Of a stretch of 23,677 bases of DNA, positions 7,670-15,883 are shown piece after piece. The DNA is taken from the NCBI GenBank assembly GCA_002347035.1, contig DEAM01000008.1:1-23677 (forward strand), read 5' to 3'. Source of the stretch: Gemmatimonadales bacterium UBA2982 (lineage in GTDB: Bacteria; Gemmatimonadota; Gemmatimonadetes; Longimicrobiales; Gaopeijiaceae). Under the pieces are notes generated by a model. That model worked only from the letters and a program-made list of their open reading frames with translations. It was not told the DNA's origin and ran no database searches. How positions within the stretch are numbered: position 1 is the stretch's first letter; the number at the start of each line of letters is the position of its first letter. The position numbers and the translations under genes were made by a program.

Positions 7670-9328
7670 CTAGTCCCCCAGTGCGAAGGTGTAGTAGACA
7701 TTGCCAGCAGCTATTCCTATGTACTGCACCCCGTCAACCGCATAGCTCATCGCTCCTGAATGGACGCGAGATCCAAGATTGACGTACCAGAGTTCCTCAC
7801 CCGTGCTTGAGTTCAATGCGTAAAAGTATCCGTCCACGGTACCACCAAAGACGACTTCGCCAGCGGTGGAAAGCACACCAGCGGTTGATCTCGGCTGGAT
7901 CGGGTACTCCCATTGGGTTAGTCCTGTCTGTGGCGAGATTGCTCGCAGCGCTGCGTGATATGAGTCTTGGGGTAGGGGAGTCGTGCCACCACCACCGGTA
8001 TACCGCTCACCTGGGATATACTCATCTTCGCGGATGAAATATGTGGTTTCCCCATCATAGGCGGTGACGTACACTAAGTCTGAGAGTGGGCTGTAGCTCG
8101 GTGAGAACCAATTAGAGCCACCTCCGATTGATGGTGACACGGTGGTTCCTTCGATGCTCGGAAACGTATCTGGCACTCGGCGCGGCCTACCGTTTTCATC
8201 AAGGCTCTCTGCCCAACTCTGTCTGGCATAAGGCCGCCCATTCAGGAACTGGCCGGTTTCACGGTCTAGGATGTAGAACCATGCATTCCGGTTAGGCCAA
8301 AGCATCAGTTTCCGTTGCTCTCCATCGTACTCTGTATCCGCCAGTAACGGGATCTGCGTGGCGTCCCAGTCGTGGACGTCATGCGGCGTGAACTGGAAAT
8401 ACCAAACTAGCTCGCCCGTATCAGCATCGAGTGCTACCACGGCGTCAGAGTACAGGTTGTCACCTAGGCGCACGTCACCATTCCAATCAGGACCAGGATT
8501 GCCGGTGCCCCAGTAAATGAGATTCAGTTCTGGATCATATGAGCCGGTTACCCAAGTCGCCGACCCACCTGTCATCCAGGAGTCGTCTGCCCAAGTATCG
8601 TTGCCAGGTTCGCCTGGTCCAGGGATCGTGTAAAACCGCCAGATCTGTTCGCCTGTCGCAGGGTCGTAGGCATCTATAAAGCCACGAATTCCGAACTCTC
8701 CTCCTGCGATTCCTGTCACGACCTTATCACCAACAATGAGCGGTGCGGCCGTTTTACTATAGCCCTCTTCTGTCCTCGCAACTTCGGTATCCCAGAGAAG
8801 GGTTCCAGTTCTTGCGTCGAGGGCAATGAGGTGCGCATCTAGGGTGCTCATGAAGAGTCGGTCGCCGAGTACGGCAACTCCCCGATTATTTCTTCCGCAG
8901 CAGTAATTTACTTCCTCAGGCAGGTCGTAGTTGTACCGCCAGAACTGCTCTCCAGTGCGAGCGTCGAGGGCAATAACATTACTTGGTGACTCCGTGACGA
9001 ACATCACACCGTCTACAACGACAGGCGTCGTCTCTGCTCGATCAAGAGCACGTAACTGAAAGGCCCACTGCATTTGGAGGTCTGAAGCGTTGTTGGCATT
9101 GATCTGATCGAGCTCAGTGTAGCGTTGGCTAGAGTAGTTCCCTGAATACATAAGCCAGTTCTCAGGCTGATCCGAAGAATTGAGCAGATCGTCGTTTGTT
9201 ACTGACCGGAACGATGCAACAGCTGAGTTAGCCCGGTTCGCCGGATTTAATGATCCAGGGACCACTACTTGAGCCCAGGCAGGGGTGGCGAACATCAGAA
9301 GAAGCACAAAGATCAGATACTGTTTCAT
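7670..9328 (-). CDS. PQQ-dependent dehydrogenase (quinoprotein alcohol dehydrogenase type)
   Basis: 552 residues from ATG 9328, led by a Sec signal peptide (to WAQ at 18-20). The sequence is an eight-bladed PQQ propeller with repeated tryptophan-docking phrases such as ALDARTGxxxW. It has the vicinal cysteine pair C143-C144 that contacts PQQ, E211 in GGEFGIRG and N277 in GTGNPGP as metal ligands, and D320 as the probable catalytic base. D322, two residues on (HDWD), occupies the position where XoxF and PedH enzymes carry the extra aspartate that coordinates a lanthanide; calcium enzymes have a smaller residue there. It oxidises an alcohol or aldehyde in the periplasm; the substrate is unknown. 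There is no fused cytochrome domain. The dihaem cytochrome gene lies 35 bases upstream in the same operon and is the likely electron acceptor. Confidence 0.9.
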   Translation of the reverse strand: MKQYLIFVLLLMFATPAWAQVVVPGSLNPANRANSAVASFRSVTNDDLLNSSDQPENWLMYSGNYSSQRYTELDQINANNASDLQMQWAFQLRALDRAETTPVVVDGVMFVTESPSNVIALDARTGEQFWRYNYDLPEEVNYCCGRNNRGVAVLGDRLFMSTLDAHLIALDARTGTLLWDTEVARTEEGYSKTAAPLIVGDKVVTGIAGGEFGIRGFIDAYDPATGEQIWRFYTIPGPGEPGNDTWADDSWMTGGSATWVTGSYDPELNLIYWGTGNPGPDWNGDVRLGDNLYSDAVVALDADTGELVWYFQFTPHDVHDWDATQIPLLADTEYDGEQRKLMLWPNRNAWFYILDRETGQFLNGRPYARQSWAESLDENGRPRRVPDTFPSIEGTTVSPSIGGGSNWFSPSYSPLSDLVYVTAYDGETTYFIREDEYIPGERYTGGGGTTPLPQDSYHAALRAISPQTGLTQWEYPIQPRSTAGVLSTAGEVVFGGTVDGYFYALNSSTGEELWYVNLGSRVHSGAMSYAVDGVQYIGIAAGNVYYTFALGD

Positions 9329-9336
9329 GGTTTGAA

Positions 9337-9343
9337 TTCCTTT
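9337..9343 (-). promoter_or_regulatory. Ribosome binding site that decides the dehydrogenase start
   Basis: On the minus strand this reads AAAGGAA, eight bases before ATG 9328. It supports that start over the in-frame TTG at 9352, which would place the binding site inside the gene and add eight residues before the signal peptide. Confidence 0.6.
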
Positions 9344-9363
9344 CTTGTTCAAAGCAGTCTTCT

Positions 9364-10203
9364 CTAGCCGTCGAGGGGCCTGATCAAGCCATACAGGTAT
9401 GCAATCAGGTCCTGCAACTGGTCGTCACTTAGGTTTTCTGAATACGAAGGCATCGTGGAGTTTTCGAGGCGTTCGCTCTGCGAAAGATTTCTCTTCTCGA
9501 ATGACCACATTCGACCACTCTCATCCAAAATCCTTACAGAATACGTTCCCTCATTCAGGCGGCGGCCCTCGACTCGTGTGCCGTCGTTGTGTGTGACATT
9601 CATCATCCACCACTGGGGCTGCACACGTTCGTCTGGATCAGTCAGGTCGGAAGCTAATTCTGCGGGTGAGCGTCGGTTGCCGATCGTCGTAAGATCCGGA
9701 CCACTTGAGCTACCTACTCCATCGATGACGTGGCAACCAGCGCAGTCATTTTGAGCGTAGACCGCTGCTCCCGTAACAGGGTCACCGGGCACATCGACTC
9801 GCATGCCTCCACTCAAAGTCTGAAGATACGATACAATCTGCCAAACCGACTGATCTCCACGGTTCTGACTTATGCCCCTCATTTCCGTGTCAGGTACGCC
9901 ATTCCGAACGACGTTGAACAGACCAGCGTCAGTGCTGGCACGTTGGAATCCGCTCGTCAGGTCCGGGCCACGTTCCCCTCCGGTGCCGTCCAGACCGTGG
10001 CAGCGCGAGCATGATCTTTCAAAAATACCTGAGCCTATGCGGACGTCATATGCTGTCGTATACGGATTCTCACCTGCGTTCAAGTGACTAACGTCAGTAC
10101 CAATCGCTCCGTCATCTTGCGCAGTCAGGTCATCTGCCTGTCCGCAGATAAGTCCGAATCCGAGTGCGATTCCCACGCCCAGCTGAAGTGTTTTTCGGAA
10201 CAT
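9364..10203 (-). CDS. Dihaem c-type cytochrome, likely partner of the PQQ dehydrogenase
   Basis: 279 residues from ATG 10203, with a strong AGGAGGG six bases upstream and a signal peptide ending near LTAQ (26-29). Two haem-attachment motifs are visible: C65-S-R-C68-H69 and C154-A-G-C157-H158. M108 (TEMRG) and M251 (STMPSY) are plausible sixth haem ligands. The second half, with GRRLNEGTYSVRILDESGR, MPSYSENLSDDQLQDLIAYLYG and an unusually long insert between the CxxCH and the methionine, resembles the 'Pirellula/Verrucomicrobium-type' haem-binding domain (TIGR02603-like), recalled from memory. The protein probably accepts electrons from the quinoprotein encoded 35 bases downstream and passes them to a terminal oxidase. 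It is divergent from the NIPSNAP gene, with 172 bases between the starts. Confidence 0.88.
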   Translation of the reverse strand: MFRKTLQLGVGIALGFGLICGQADDLTAQDDGAIGTDVSHLNAGENPYTTAYDVRIGSGIFERSCSRCHGLDGTGGERGPDLTSGFQRASTDAGLFNVVRNGVPDTEMRGISQNRGDQSVWQIVSYLQTLSGGMRVDVPGDPVTGAAVYAQNDCAGCHVIDGVGSSSGPDLTTIGNRRSPAELASDLTDPDERVQPQWWMMNVTHNDGTRVEGRRLNEGTYSVRILDESGRMWSFEKRNLSQSERLENSTMPSYSENLSDDQLQDLIAYLYGLIRPLDG

Positions 10204-10209
10204 CCGATT

Positions 10210-10216
10210 CCCTCCT
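10210..10216 (-). promoter_or_regulatory. Strong ribosome binding site that decides the cytochrome start
   Basis: The minus strand reads AGGAGGG, six bases before ATG 10203. An in-frame start at 10242 lies upstream of this site and would prefix a polar segment to the signal peptide, so it is rejected. Confidence 0.7.
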
Positions 10217-10362
10217 GGCAACCGACTTGTCTGATGCGGCAAGTATTATGCGTTGTGAGAGAGTCCAGCGCACGTGCTTCGGCAGCGTCACGGCCCGAAA
10301 GACCCCTCGCTAGCTCGGAAAGATAGGGGTACCATCATCTCTTGCTGTAGGGATTTTATGAC

Positions 10363-10369
10363 GAGAGGA
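10363..10369 (+). promoter_or_regulatory. Ribosome binding site that decides the NIPSNAP start
   Basis: GAGAGGA lies six bases before ATG 10376. The in-frame ATG 10358 has only TAGGGA about four bases upstream and would lengthen the polar head of the signal peptide by six residues. Confidence 0.5.
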
Positions 10370-10375
10370 CAAAAG

Positions 10376-10807
10376 ATGATCCACAAGACCGGGTTGCTGC
10401 TTTTAGTTGCCATTTCCGCCTTTCTGGCGGGTGCCTTCCTCAATCCCAGAACTAACGCTGAAGCTCAGGCGATGACTCACGTATACGAGTTGCGCACGTA
10501 TACCTCTCCAGATGGTAAGCTAAATGATCTGCTTGCCCGATTCGGAGGAGGGGAGATCGACCTCTTCCATAAGCACGGAATGGAGAGTGTAGGTTATTGG
10601 GTGCCGCAGGAGGAACCCCTATCTGAGAATACGATGGTATACATCGTGAGACACGAAAGCCGGGAGGCGGCCGATGCCTCGTGGCGGGGGTTCGGTCAGG
10701 ATCCTGAATGGCACGCGATGCGTGACGAGTCTGAGCGAGACGGTCGCCTGACTTCTAATGTCGAGCGGCTCTTTCTAGACCCCACCAACTTCTCTCCAGC
10801 CAGGTAA
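10376..10807 (+). CDS. Secreted NIPSNAP-family protein
   Basis: 143 residues. The N-terminus MIHKTGLLLLVAISAFLAGAFLN is a signal peptide or signal anchor, followed by NAEAQAM as a possible cleavage area. The body begins HVYELRTYTSPDGKLNDLLARF, contains HGMESVGYW and ESREAADASWRGFGQDPEW, and ends with VERLFLDPTNFSP. This is the ferredoxin-like dimeric alpha/beta-barrel pattern of NIPSNAP (PF07978). The family's biochemical role in bacteria is not settled. A cleaved leader would put it in the periplasm. The next gene begins four bases after its stop, so the two are very likely translated from one mRNA, hinting that it supports the epoxide hydrolase or its substrate. Confidence 0.85.
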   Translation: MIHKTGLLLLVAISAFLAGAFLNPRTNAEAQAMTHVYELRTYTSPDGKLNDLLARFGGGEIDLFHKHGMESVGYWVPQEEPLSENTMVYIVRHESREAADASWRGFGQDPEWHAMRDESERDGRLTSNVERLFLDPTNFSPAR

Positions 10808-10811
10808 AGCG

Positions 10812-12035
10812 ATGATTGTTCGCTTCGTCTTAGCGGGCTTGATTCTCGCCGGGTGTATAGGTGAGGTGTCCATGGAAGATCCTGATATCTTGGACCCGGA
10901 AGCAATCAGGCCATTCACGATATCTGTGCCTGATGAGGTTCTTGCAGACCTTCAGGATAGGTTGGAACGTACGCGCTTGCCCGATGAGATTCCCGCAACA
11001 GGTTGGGACTACGGAACGAATCTGGCATACCTTGATGAGCTGCTTGAGTACTGGCAGGAAGGATTTGATTGGCGTGTTCAAGAACGTCAGCTCAACCAAT
11101 TCGATCACTTCAAGACTGTGATCGATGGCGTGGACTTGCACTTTGTCCACCAGAGGTCACCGGACCCAGATGCAGTGCCGCTTTTGCTAATCCACGGCTG
11201 GCCAGGTTCGATTGTTGAATTTACAGGAATCATTGGTCCGCTGACCCAGCCGGAAGGAGACGGAGAAATCTCGTTTCACATCGTTGCTCCATCTCTGCCG
11301 GGCTTCGGTTTTTCGGGTAAGCCAAGCGAACGTGGCTACAGCCCCGAGCGCATGGGAGGGATCTTTGCTGGCCTTATGGAGCGACTGGGTTACGAACACT
11401 ACGGCGTTCAAGGAGGCGATTGGGGCGGGATTATCGGCAGGTCTTTGGCAGGCAACTATGGGGACAATGTCATAGGCTTCCACAGTAACTTCATTCTCGG
11501 TGGTCCGGTGCCGGGCGTGAACCCCAATGAGGGCGTAACAGAGGAAGAGAGGGAGCTAAGAGCAGAGCGAGGTCAGGCTTTTGCTGAGGGTAGGGCCTAC
11601 CAAGAAATTCAGGGAACGAAGCCACAAACCCTGGGATTCGGTCTAAACGATTCTCCAGCTGGACTGGCATCCTGGATCGTCGAAAAATTCCACGGATGGA
11701 GTGATAATGACGGCCATGTAGAGAGTGCTTTTACAAAGGACGAGATTCTGACGAACGTCACACTCTACTGGGTGACTGAGTCGATAACATCGTCGACGCG
11801 TATCTACTACGAGTCCAGGCATACTCCCGCCTCTCGCCCTGTTCAGTATGTTGAAGTACCGACGGCTGGCGCGATCTTTCCGAAGGAAATCATTTTCACG
11901 CCGCGCGCTTGGGCGGAAGCCCGCTACAATATCGTCCGGTGGACAGTTATGCCGCGCGGGGGACACTTCGCAGCTCTAGAGGAGCCGGAGCTTCTTGTTA
12001 ACGACCTGCGTGCTTTCTTTAGGGACATCAGTTGA
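10812..12035 (+). CDS. Lipoprotein epoxide hydrolase (EHN-type alpha/beta-hydrolase)
   Basis: 407 residues. The N-terminus is a short lipoprotein signal with lipobox L12-A-G-C15, so the mature enzyme should be lipid-anchored at C15. About residues 30-140 form the epoxide hydrolase N-terminal domain (PF06441-type: RPFTISVPDEVLADLQDRL...). The hydrolase core follows with HGWPGS at 128-133 (oxyanion hole), the nucleophile D203 in GGDWGG, Y332/Y333 in IYYESRH as ring-opening acid, and H385 in RGGHFAALEEP. All main residues of a microsomal/juvenile-hormone-type epoxide hydrolase are present, so trans-addition of water to an epoxide is expected, though some relatives use other substrates. Four bases separate it from the NIPSNAP gene, and the esterase follows after 41 bases. 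Its own ribosome binding site is weak, consistent with translational coupling. Confidence 0.9.
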   Translation: MIVRFVLAGLILAGCIGEVSMEDPDILDPEAIRPFTISVPDEVLADLQDRLERTRLPDEIPATGWDYGTNLAYLDELLEYWQEGFDWRVQERQLNQFDHFKTVIDGVDLHFVHQRSPDPDAVPLLLIHGWPGSIVEFTGIIGPLTQPEGDGEISFHIVAPSLPGFGFSGKPSERGYSPERMGGIFAGLMERLGYEHYGVQGGDWGGIIGRSLAGNYGDNVIGFHSNFILGGPVPGVNPNEGVTEEERELRAERGQAFAEGRAYQEIQGTKPQTLGFGLNDSPAGLASWIVEKFHGWSDNDGHVESAFTKDEILTNVTLYWVTESITSSTRIYYESRHTPASRPVQYVEVPTAGAIFPKEIIFTPRAWAEARYNIVRWTVMPRGGHFAALEEPELLVNDLRAFFRDIS

Positions 12036-12076
12036 GATAGCAAGACTAGAACTAGCAAAAAAGAGGAGGCAACGGA

Positions 12077-12904
12077 ATGTCTCGATCGGTTACTACTTTG
12101 TGTTTCCTGCTTATGGCGGCACCTACTGGGGGCGCTGCCCAGGTGCCCGTCACCGTGGAAAAAGACTTGATTTTCAGTCGTGTAGAGGGCGCGGCTGTCT
12201 TAGCTGATATTGCATATCCGGTCGATGGGGATGAACTGCCGGTCATTATGTATGTCCATGGTGGACGTTGGCGGGCGGGTTCACGCGTCAATGATGCGGG
12301 TCTGCAGGTAGCTGAGTGGGCAGGCCGAGGCTTCTTTGCAATGACGATCGACTACCGCCTGGTAGGTGCATCACCTGCTCCTGCACCGTATCAAGACGTT
12401 CAGACTGCAATCCGTTGGGTTCATGCCCATGCGGAGGATTATCGGATCGACGAGGATCGGATTTATTTGATCGGCAACTCCTCGGGCGGACATCTAGTTG
12501 CGATGGTTGCGACGCTGGGGGAGGGCCCTTATGAGCGAGTCGGTGGCTGGGAGAATGCACGCAGTGACGTCCGAGCGGTTATCAGCGCAGCGGGTCCATA
12601 TGACTTGAACACGCTGTCATGGGGGGATCTGTGGACGCCCGTGGAAGGTGACACGTACGAGGAGCGCAGCATTGCATCTCCGATCCACCAAATTCGCCCC
12701 TCCACGAAGCCGATTCTTATCGTGCATTCTGATGATGATCGCTCTGTTCCAGTTCAACAGGCTATTGATATGGCGGAGGCTCTCGAGGTAGCAGGTATCC
12801 ATCACCGCTTCGTACACTACACTGATCGCGGGCACATGTCGGTTACTGATGAGGTTACCGAGCATACCCTCTCCTTCATCGCTGAACTGGAGGGGCGCCA
12901 GTAG
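12077..12904 (+). CDS. Secreted alpha/beta-hydrolase (esterase/lipase type)
   Basis: 275 residues with a Sec signal peptide (to about GAAQ at 19-22). GAGGAGG at 12063-12069 gives ATG 12077 a strong ribosome binding site. The fold is the hormone-sensitive-lipase/BD-FAE-like group. HGG at 61-63 forms the oxyanion hole, S135 is the nucleophile in GNSSGG (133-138), D221 lies in HSDDDRSVP and H253 in DRGHMS. It probably hydrolyses a carboxylic ester of a small substrate in the periplasm. It is the last gene of the NIPSNAP-epoxide hydrolase-esterase run and is convergent with metZ. The 68-base gap holds only a 5-bp stem (12923-12935), so termination there is unclear. Confidence 0.85.
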   Translation: MSRSVTTLCFLLMAAPTGGAAQVPVTVEKDLIFSRVEGAAVLADIAYPVDGDELPVIMYVHGGRWRAGSRVNDAGLQVAEWAGRGFFAMTIDYRLVGASPAPAPYQDVQTAIRWVHAHAEDYRIDEDRIYLIGNSSGGHLVAMVATLGEGPYERVGGWENARSDVRAVISAAGPYDLNTLSWGDLWTPVEGDTYEERSIASPIHQIRPSTKPILIVHSDDDRSVPVQQAIDMAEALEVAGIHHRFVHYTDRGHMSVTDEVTEHTLSFIAELEGRQ

Positions 12905-12972
12905 GATACGGCGGTTGCAGGTAGCGCGTTGCGCTCTACGCTCTAGTGAGTGTAATGCCGCCCGAGGGTCCT

Positions 12973-14148
12973 CTAGGTTGAAGCAGCAAGCGCCTGCTGA
13001 ATGTCATTGAGCACGTCCTGAGGATCTTCTAGGCCGACAGACACTCTGACCAAGCCTGGAGTAATCCCGACTGCCTGACGCTCTTCTTCGGTAAGCTTAG
13101 CATGGGTAGTCGAGGAGGGGTGACTGACGATTGTTCGCGTGTCGCCAAGGTTCGCAGTGAGCGAACACAGGCGGACTGCATCGAGAAAGCGCTTCCCTTG
13201 GTCTAGCCCACCATCAACCTTAAAAGACACAATTCCGCCCCCACCCGACATCTGACGTTTAGCAACTTCATACTGAGGGTGTGACGGCAAGAACGGGTAC
13301 TTAACATCGCTGACCGTACCCTGTTCTTCGAGCCACTTAGCCACAATCATCGCATTTTCGCAGTGCTTGTTCATACGAAGGTCCAGTGTCTCAACACTCT
13401 TCGAGAGCACCCACGCATTGAATGGGGACATGCTAGGACCGGTCGCCCTCGAAAAGTCATAAATCTCCTGGACCAGGTCTGCCTGGCCAACGACGACTCC
13501 CCCCATAACACGACCTTGGCCATCGATGAACTTCGTTGCTGAGTGGATACTTAGGTGAGCCCCAAAATCAATGGGCCGCTGCAATACAGGAGTAGCAAAA
13601 CAGTTATCGACAGCCAGAATAAGGTCGTGATCTTTGGCAACTGTGTTGAGCCGTTCCAGGTCGACTAGATCCACTGCCGGGTTAGTCGGGGTTTCGACGA
13701 ACACAAGACGAGTGTTGTCTTGGATCTTTTCTTCCCATGAATCAGGATCTCCGGCATCAAAGTAGGTGTGGGTGATTCCCCAGCGCGGAAGGATTTTTGT
13801 GAGAATCGTATGAGTCGATCCGAAAAGTGAACGGCACGCAAGGATGTGGTCGCCTTTCGATAAGAGGGCACCAAAAGTAGAGAAAACTGCTGCCATCCCT
13901 GTTGCAGTTGCATGGCCAGCTTCAGCACCTTCTAAGACTCTGATTTTCTCAGCCAACTCGTCGACGTTTGGATTGGTGAACCGACTGTAAATGTTTCTAT
14001 CGATGTCGCCAGCGAACGCTGCGCGCATTTCTTCACTGTCATCGAAGACGAAACTGGACGTCGCAAAAATTGGTACCGCGTGCTCTCCGTGGGGAGACGC
14101 CGCGGCCTGAATGCGAACCGCCGAGGTTTGGGGTTTTGAATCATTCAT
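12973..14148 (-). CDS. metZ: O-succinylhomoserine sulfhydrylase (PLP enzyme)
   Basis: 391 residues, the usual length for the Cys/Met-metabolism PLP family (PF01053). K206 in HSATKFIDGQGR is the PLP-binding lysine, and the FIDGQGRVMGGVVVG context is typical of MetZ rather than cystathionine gamma-synthase. YSRFTNPNVDELAEKI and ATGMAAVF (cofactor-binding segments) and SHPSSTTHAKL near the C-terminus are also seen. It makes homocysteine from O-succinylhomoserine and sulfide in the cytoplasm, bypassing cystathionine. The start lies 12 bases after the ilvC stop with no clear ribosome binding site, so coupling to ilvC translation is likely. The aspartate kinase fusion about 3.6 kb away supplies the same pathway. 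A cystathionine-type activity cannot be excluded by sequence alone. Confidence 0.88.
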   Translation of the reverse strand: MNDSKPQTSAVRIQAAASPHGEHAVPIFATSSFVFDDSEEMRAAFAGDIDRNIYSRFTNPNVDELAEKIRVLEGAEAGHATATGMAAVFSTFGALLSKGDHILACRSLFGSTHTILTKILPRWGITHTYFDAGDPDSWEEKIQDNTRLVFVETPTNPAVDLVDLERLNTVAKDHDLILAVDNCFATPVLQRPIDFGAHLSIHSATKFIDGQGRVMGGVVVGQADLVQEIYDFSRATGPSMSPFNAWVLSKSVETLDLRMNKHCENAMIVAKWLEEQGTVSDVKYPFLPSHPQYEVAKRQMSGGGGIVSFKVDGGLDQGKRFLDAVRLCSLTANLGDTRTIVSHPSSTTHAKLTEEERQAVGITPGLVRVSVGLEDPQDVLNDIQQALAAST

Positions 14149-14160
14149 AGCATGATGCCG

Positions 14161-15213
14161 TCAGTTTTCAGATGCCTCTGGCCGGAGCTTTCGCACGGCC
14201 GAACCGGCACGCCAGATTTCTTCGTTTGCCATGGCAGCAAGTTCTGTTTCGAGGCGGTCACGGTAATCGGCCGCGCTGCAGGACTCGATCACAATTCGAG
14301 CCTCGTTGCCGCATTCAACGCTGTCGTATAGCTGCTCGAAGAGAGGGGCTACCGTATCGCGGAATTTGTGCCGCCAGTCTAGAGCTCCTCTTTGAGCTGT
14401 CGTCGACGTGTTTGCGTACATCCAGTCCATTCCATTCTCCGCAACGAGCGGCATCAGACTTTGAGTAAGCTCTTCTACCGTTTCGTTGAAGGCCTCTGAT
14501 GGAGAGTGGCCGCGGCTCCTAAGGCAATTGAACTGAGCTTCGAAAACCCCTGCGATTGCGCCCATTAGGATGCCACGCTCACCGGTTAGATCGGATAGAA
14601 CTTCCTTCTTGAAGTCCGTTTCAAAGAGGTAGCCTGAGCCTACTCCGATTCCGAGAGACACAACCCGTTCCTTAGCTCGGCCGGTAGCATCCTGGTGAAT
14701 TGCGTAACTTGAGTTAAGTCCTTTGCCTTCAAGAAAGAGTCGGCGTAAAGAAGTTCCAGAGCCTTTTGGTGCCACCAGCACCACATCGATTCCCTCTGGT
14801 GGAATGACACCAGTGTCTTCGCTGAAGGTGATTGCGAAACCGTGTGAAAAATAAAGACACTTGCCGGGATTCAAGTGCTTCTTGACGGCATCCCACTGTG
14901 CAATTTGACCGGCGTCAGAGAGCAGGTACTGAATGATTGTCCCTCTTTTCACGGCCTCTTCGATATCGAAGAGTGTTTCCCCCTCTACCCAGCCGTCAGA
15001 GACGGCCTTATCCCACGTTTTGCCGCCTCGGCGTTGGCCTACGATGACATTGAATCCGTTGTCCTTGAGGTTGAGTGCCTGGCCTGGGCCCTGCACACCG
15101 TACCCGATGATGGCGATGGTTTCGTCCCTTAAGTACTCCAAGGCCTTTTCAAGGGGCCACTCATCGCGAGTGATGACGTGCTCGAGTTCGTCGCCAAACT
15201 GAATGTCAGCCAT
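14161..15213 (-). CDS. ilvC: Ketol-acid reductoisomerase
   Basis: 350 residues, a class I enzyme slightly longer than the common 330-340. The nucleotide-binding fingerprint is IGYGVQGPGQALNL (about 37-50), with the cofactor loop GQRRGGKTW after it. Catalytic segments are visible: SHGFAITF, VAPKGSGTSLRRLF, and DLTGERGILMG with its metal-binding aspartate and glutamate. The enzyme isomerises and reduces 2-acetolactate or 2-aceto-2-hydroxybutyrate with NAD(P)H and magnesium, the second common step of valine, isoleucine and leucine synthesis. AAAGGA upstream of ATG 15213 is the likely ribosome binding site. It is the middle gene of ilvN-ilvC-metZ, 32 bases after ilvN and 12 before metZ. Confidence 0.95.
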   Translation of the reverse strand: MADIQFGDELEHVITRDEWPLEKALEYLRDETIAIIGYGVQGPGQALNLKDNGFNVIVGQRRGGKTWDKAVSDGWVEGETLFDIEEAVKRGTIIQYLLSDAGQIAQWDAVKKHLNPGKCLYFSHGFAITFSEDTGVIPPEGIDVVLVAPKGSGTSLRRLFLEGKGLNSSYAIHQDATGRAKERVVSLGIGVGSGYLFETDFKKEVLSDLTGERGILMGAIAGVFEAQFNCLRSRGHSPSEAFNETVEELTQSLMPLVAENGMDWMYANTSTTAQRGALDWRHKFRDTVAPLFEQLYDSVECGNEARIVIESCSAADYRDRLETELAAMANEEIWRAGSAVRKLRPEASEN

Positions 15214-15245
15214 TGTTCGTCAGTTCCTTTCTTTTGTACAGGTAT

Positions 15246-15752
15246 CTAGTCTGCAGTGTGCGTATCAAAGACCGGTTTTTCTCTAGCTATCGCCATAGTT
15301 CCGCTTCTTACCACTGACTCAATCTCTGCGAGGCTCGATATCACGTCCATGAAGTCGTCAATCTCTTCGGTGTTACCGACTACCTCCAGTGTTCCGTACA
15401 CCTCATCATACTCAATGAGATGCCCTCCAAATTCATTGATTAGTGTGGCTAATTTGTCACGGGAAGTTTCAGGAGTTCGAAGCTTTAGGAGTGCGAGTTC
15501 ACGTTGAATTTGCCCTCTCTTCGTCATGTCAGCGATGCTTACCACATCAACAAGTTTTTCAAGCTGCTTAGAGATTTGATTGATCGTATCATCCGAGCCT
15601 GTGGTGACGAGCGTGAGTCGCGATACAGCTTCATTGTTTGTGGGTGCAACGTTCAGGCTTTCGATATTGTAGCCGCGTGTAGAGAACATTCCTGCCACAC
15701 GCGTGAGAGCTCCAGCCTGGTTAGCAAGCAGAATAGAGATGATGTGTCGCAT
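15246..15752 (-). CDS. ilvN: Acetolactate synthase small (regulatory) subunit
   Basis: 168 residues from ATG 15752, which starts the protein exactly at the conserved MRHIISILLANQAGAL of the ACT domain. An upstream in-frame start at 15800 would add a non-conserved tail. GGAAG seven bases before the ATG fits a ribosome binding site. Residues 1-75 are the ACT domain with GMFSTRGYNIESL; the rest is the C-terminal domain with TPETSRDKLATLINEFGGHLIEY. The subunit binds valine-type effectors and activates and inhibits the catalytic subunit IlvB. Unusually, ilvB is not next to it in the same direction but starts 131 bases away on the opposite strand. It heads the ilvN-ilvC-metZ operon. Confidence 0.93.
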   Translation of the reverse strand: MRHIISILLANQAGALTRVAGMFSTRGYNIESLNVAPTNNEAVSRLTLVTTGSDDTINQISKQLEKLVDVVSIADMTKRGQIQRELALLKLRTPETSRDKLATLINEFGGHLIEYDEVYGTLEVVGNTEEIDDFMDVISSLAEIESVVRSGTMAIAREKPVFDTHTAD

Positions 15753-15883
15753 CTTAAAGCTTCCGTAGACCCTGAATTTGCACATATATAGGGGCGGCAA
15801 GTTCGCTTAAGGACCGCGCCTATTGCAATGGGCCGATTCCTTTTCGAGCTTCAGATGGCTATTTACTGAACGATCGACTCTTC
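15753..15883. promoter_or_regulatory. Divergent intergenic region between ilvN and ilvB
   Basis: These 131 bases must hold the promoters of both ilvB (+) and ilvNC-metZ (-). A TATATATG run on the minus strand near 15783-15790 could be a -10 element for ilvN but lacks a good -35 partner. On the plus side only a weak TTCCTT-17-TATTTA pair ending near 15865 is seen. I see no leader peptide rich in branched-chain codons and no attenuator stem. Confidence 0.4.

Noticed and set aside
12923..12935. AGCGC-GTT-GCGCT stem between the convergent esterase and metZ genes
   Set aside because: Five base pairs with a three-base loop and no T-run is too weak to call a terminator.
15753..15800. Longer IlvN N-terminus or a leader peptide
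   Set aside because: The extra residues are not conserved in the family and not rich in Leu, Val or Ile codons. ATG 15752 starts exactly at the ACT domain.
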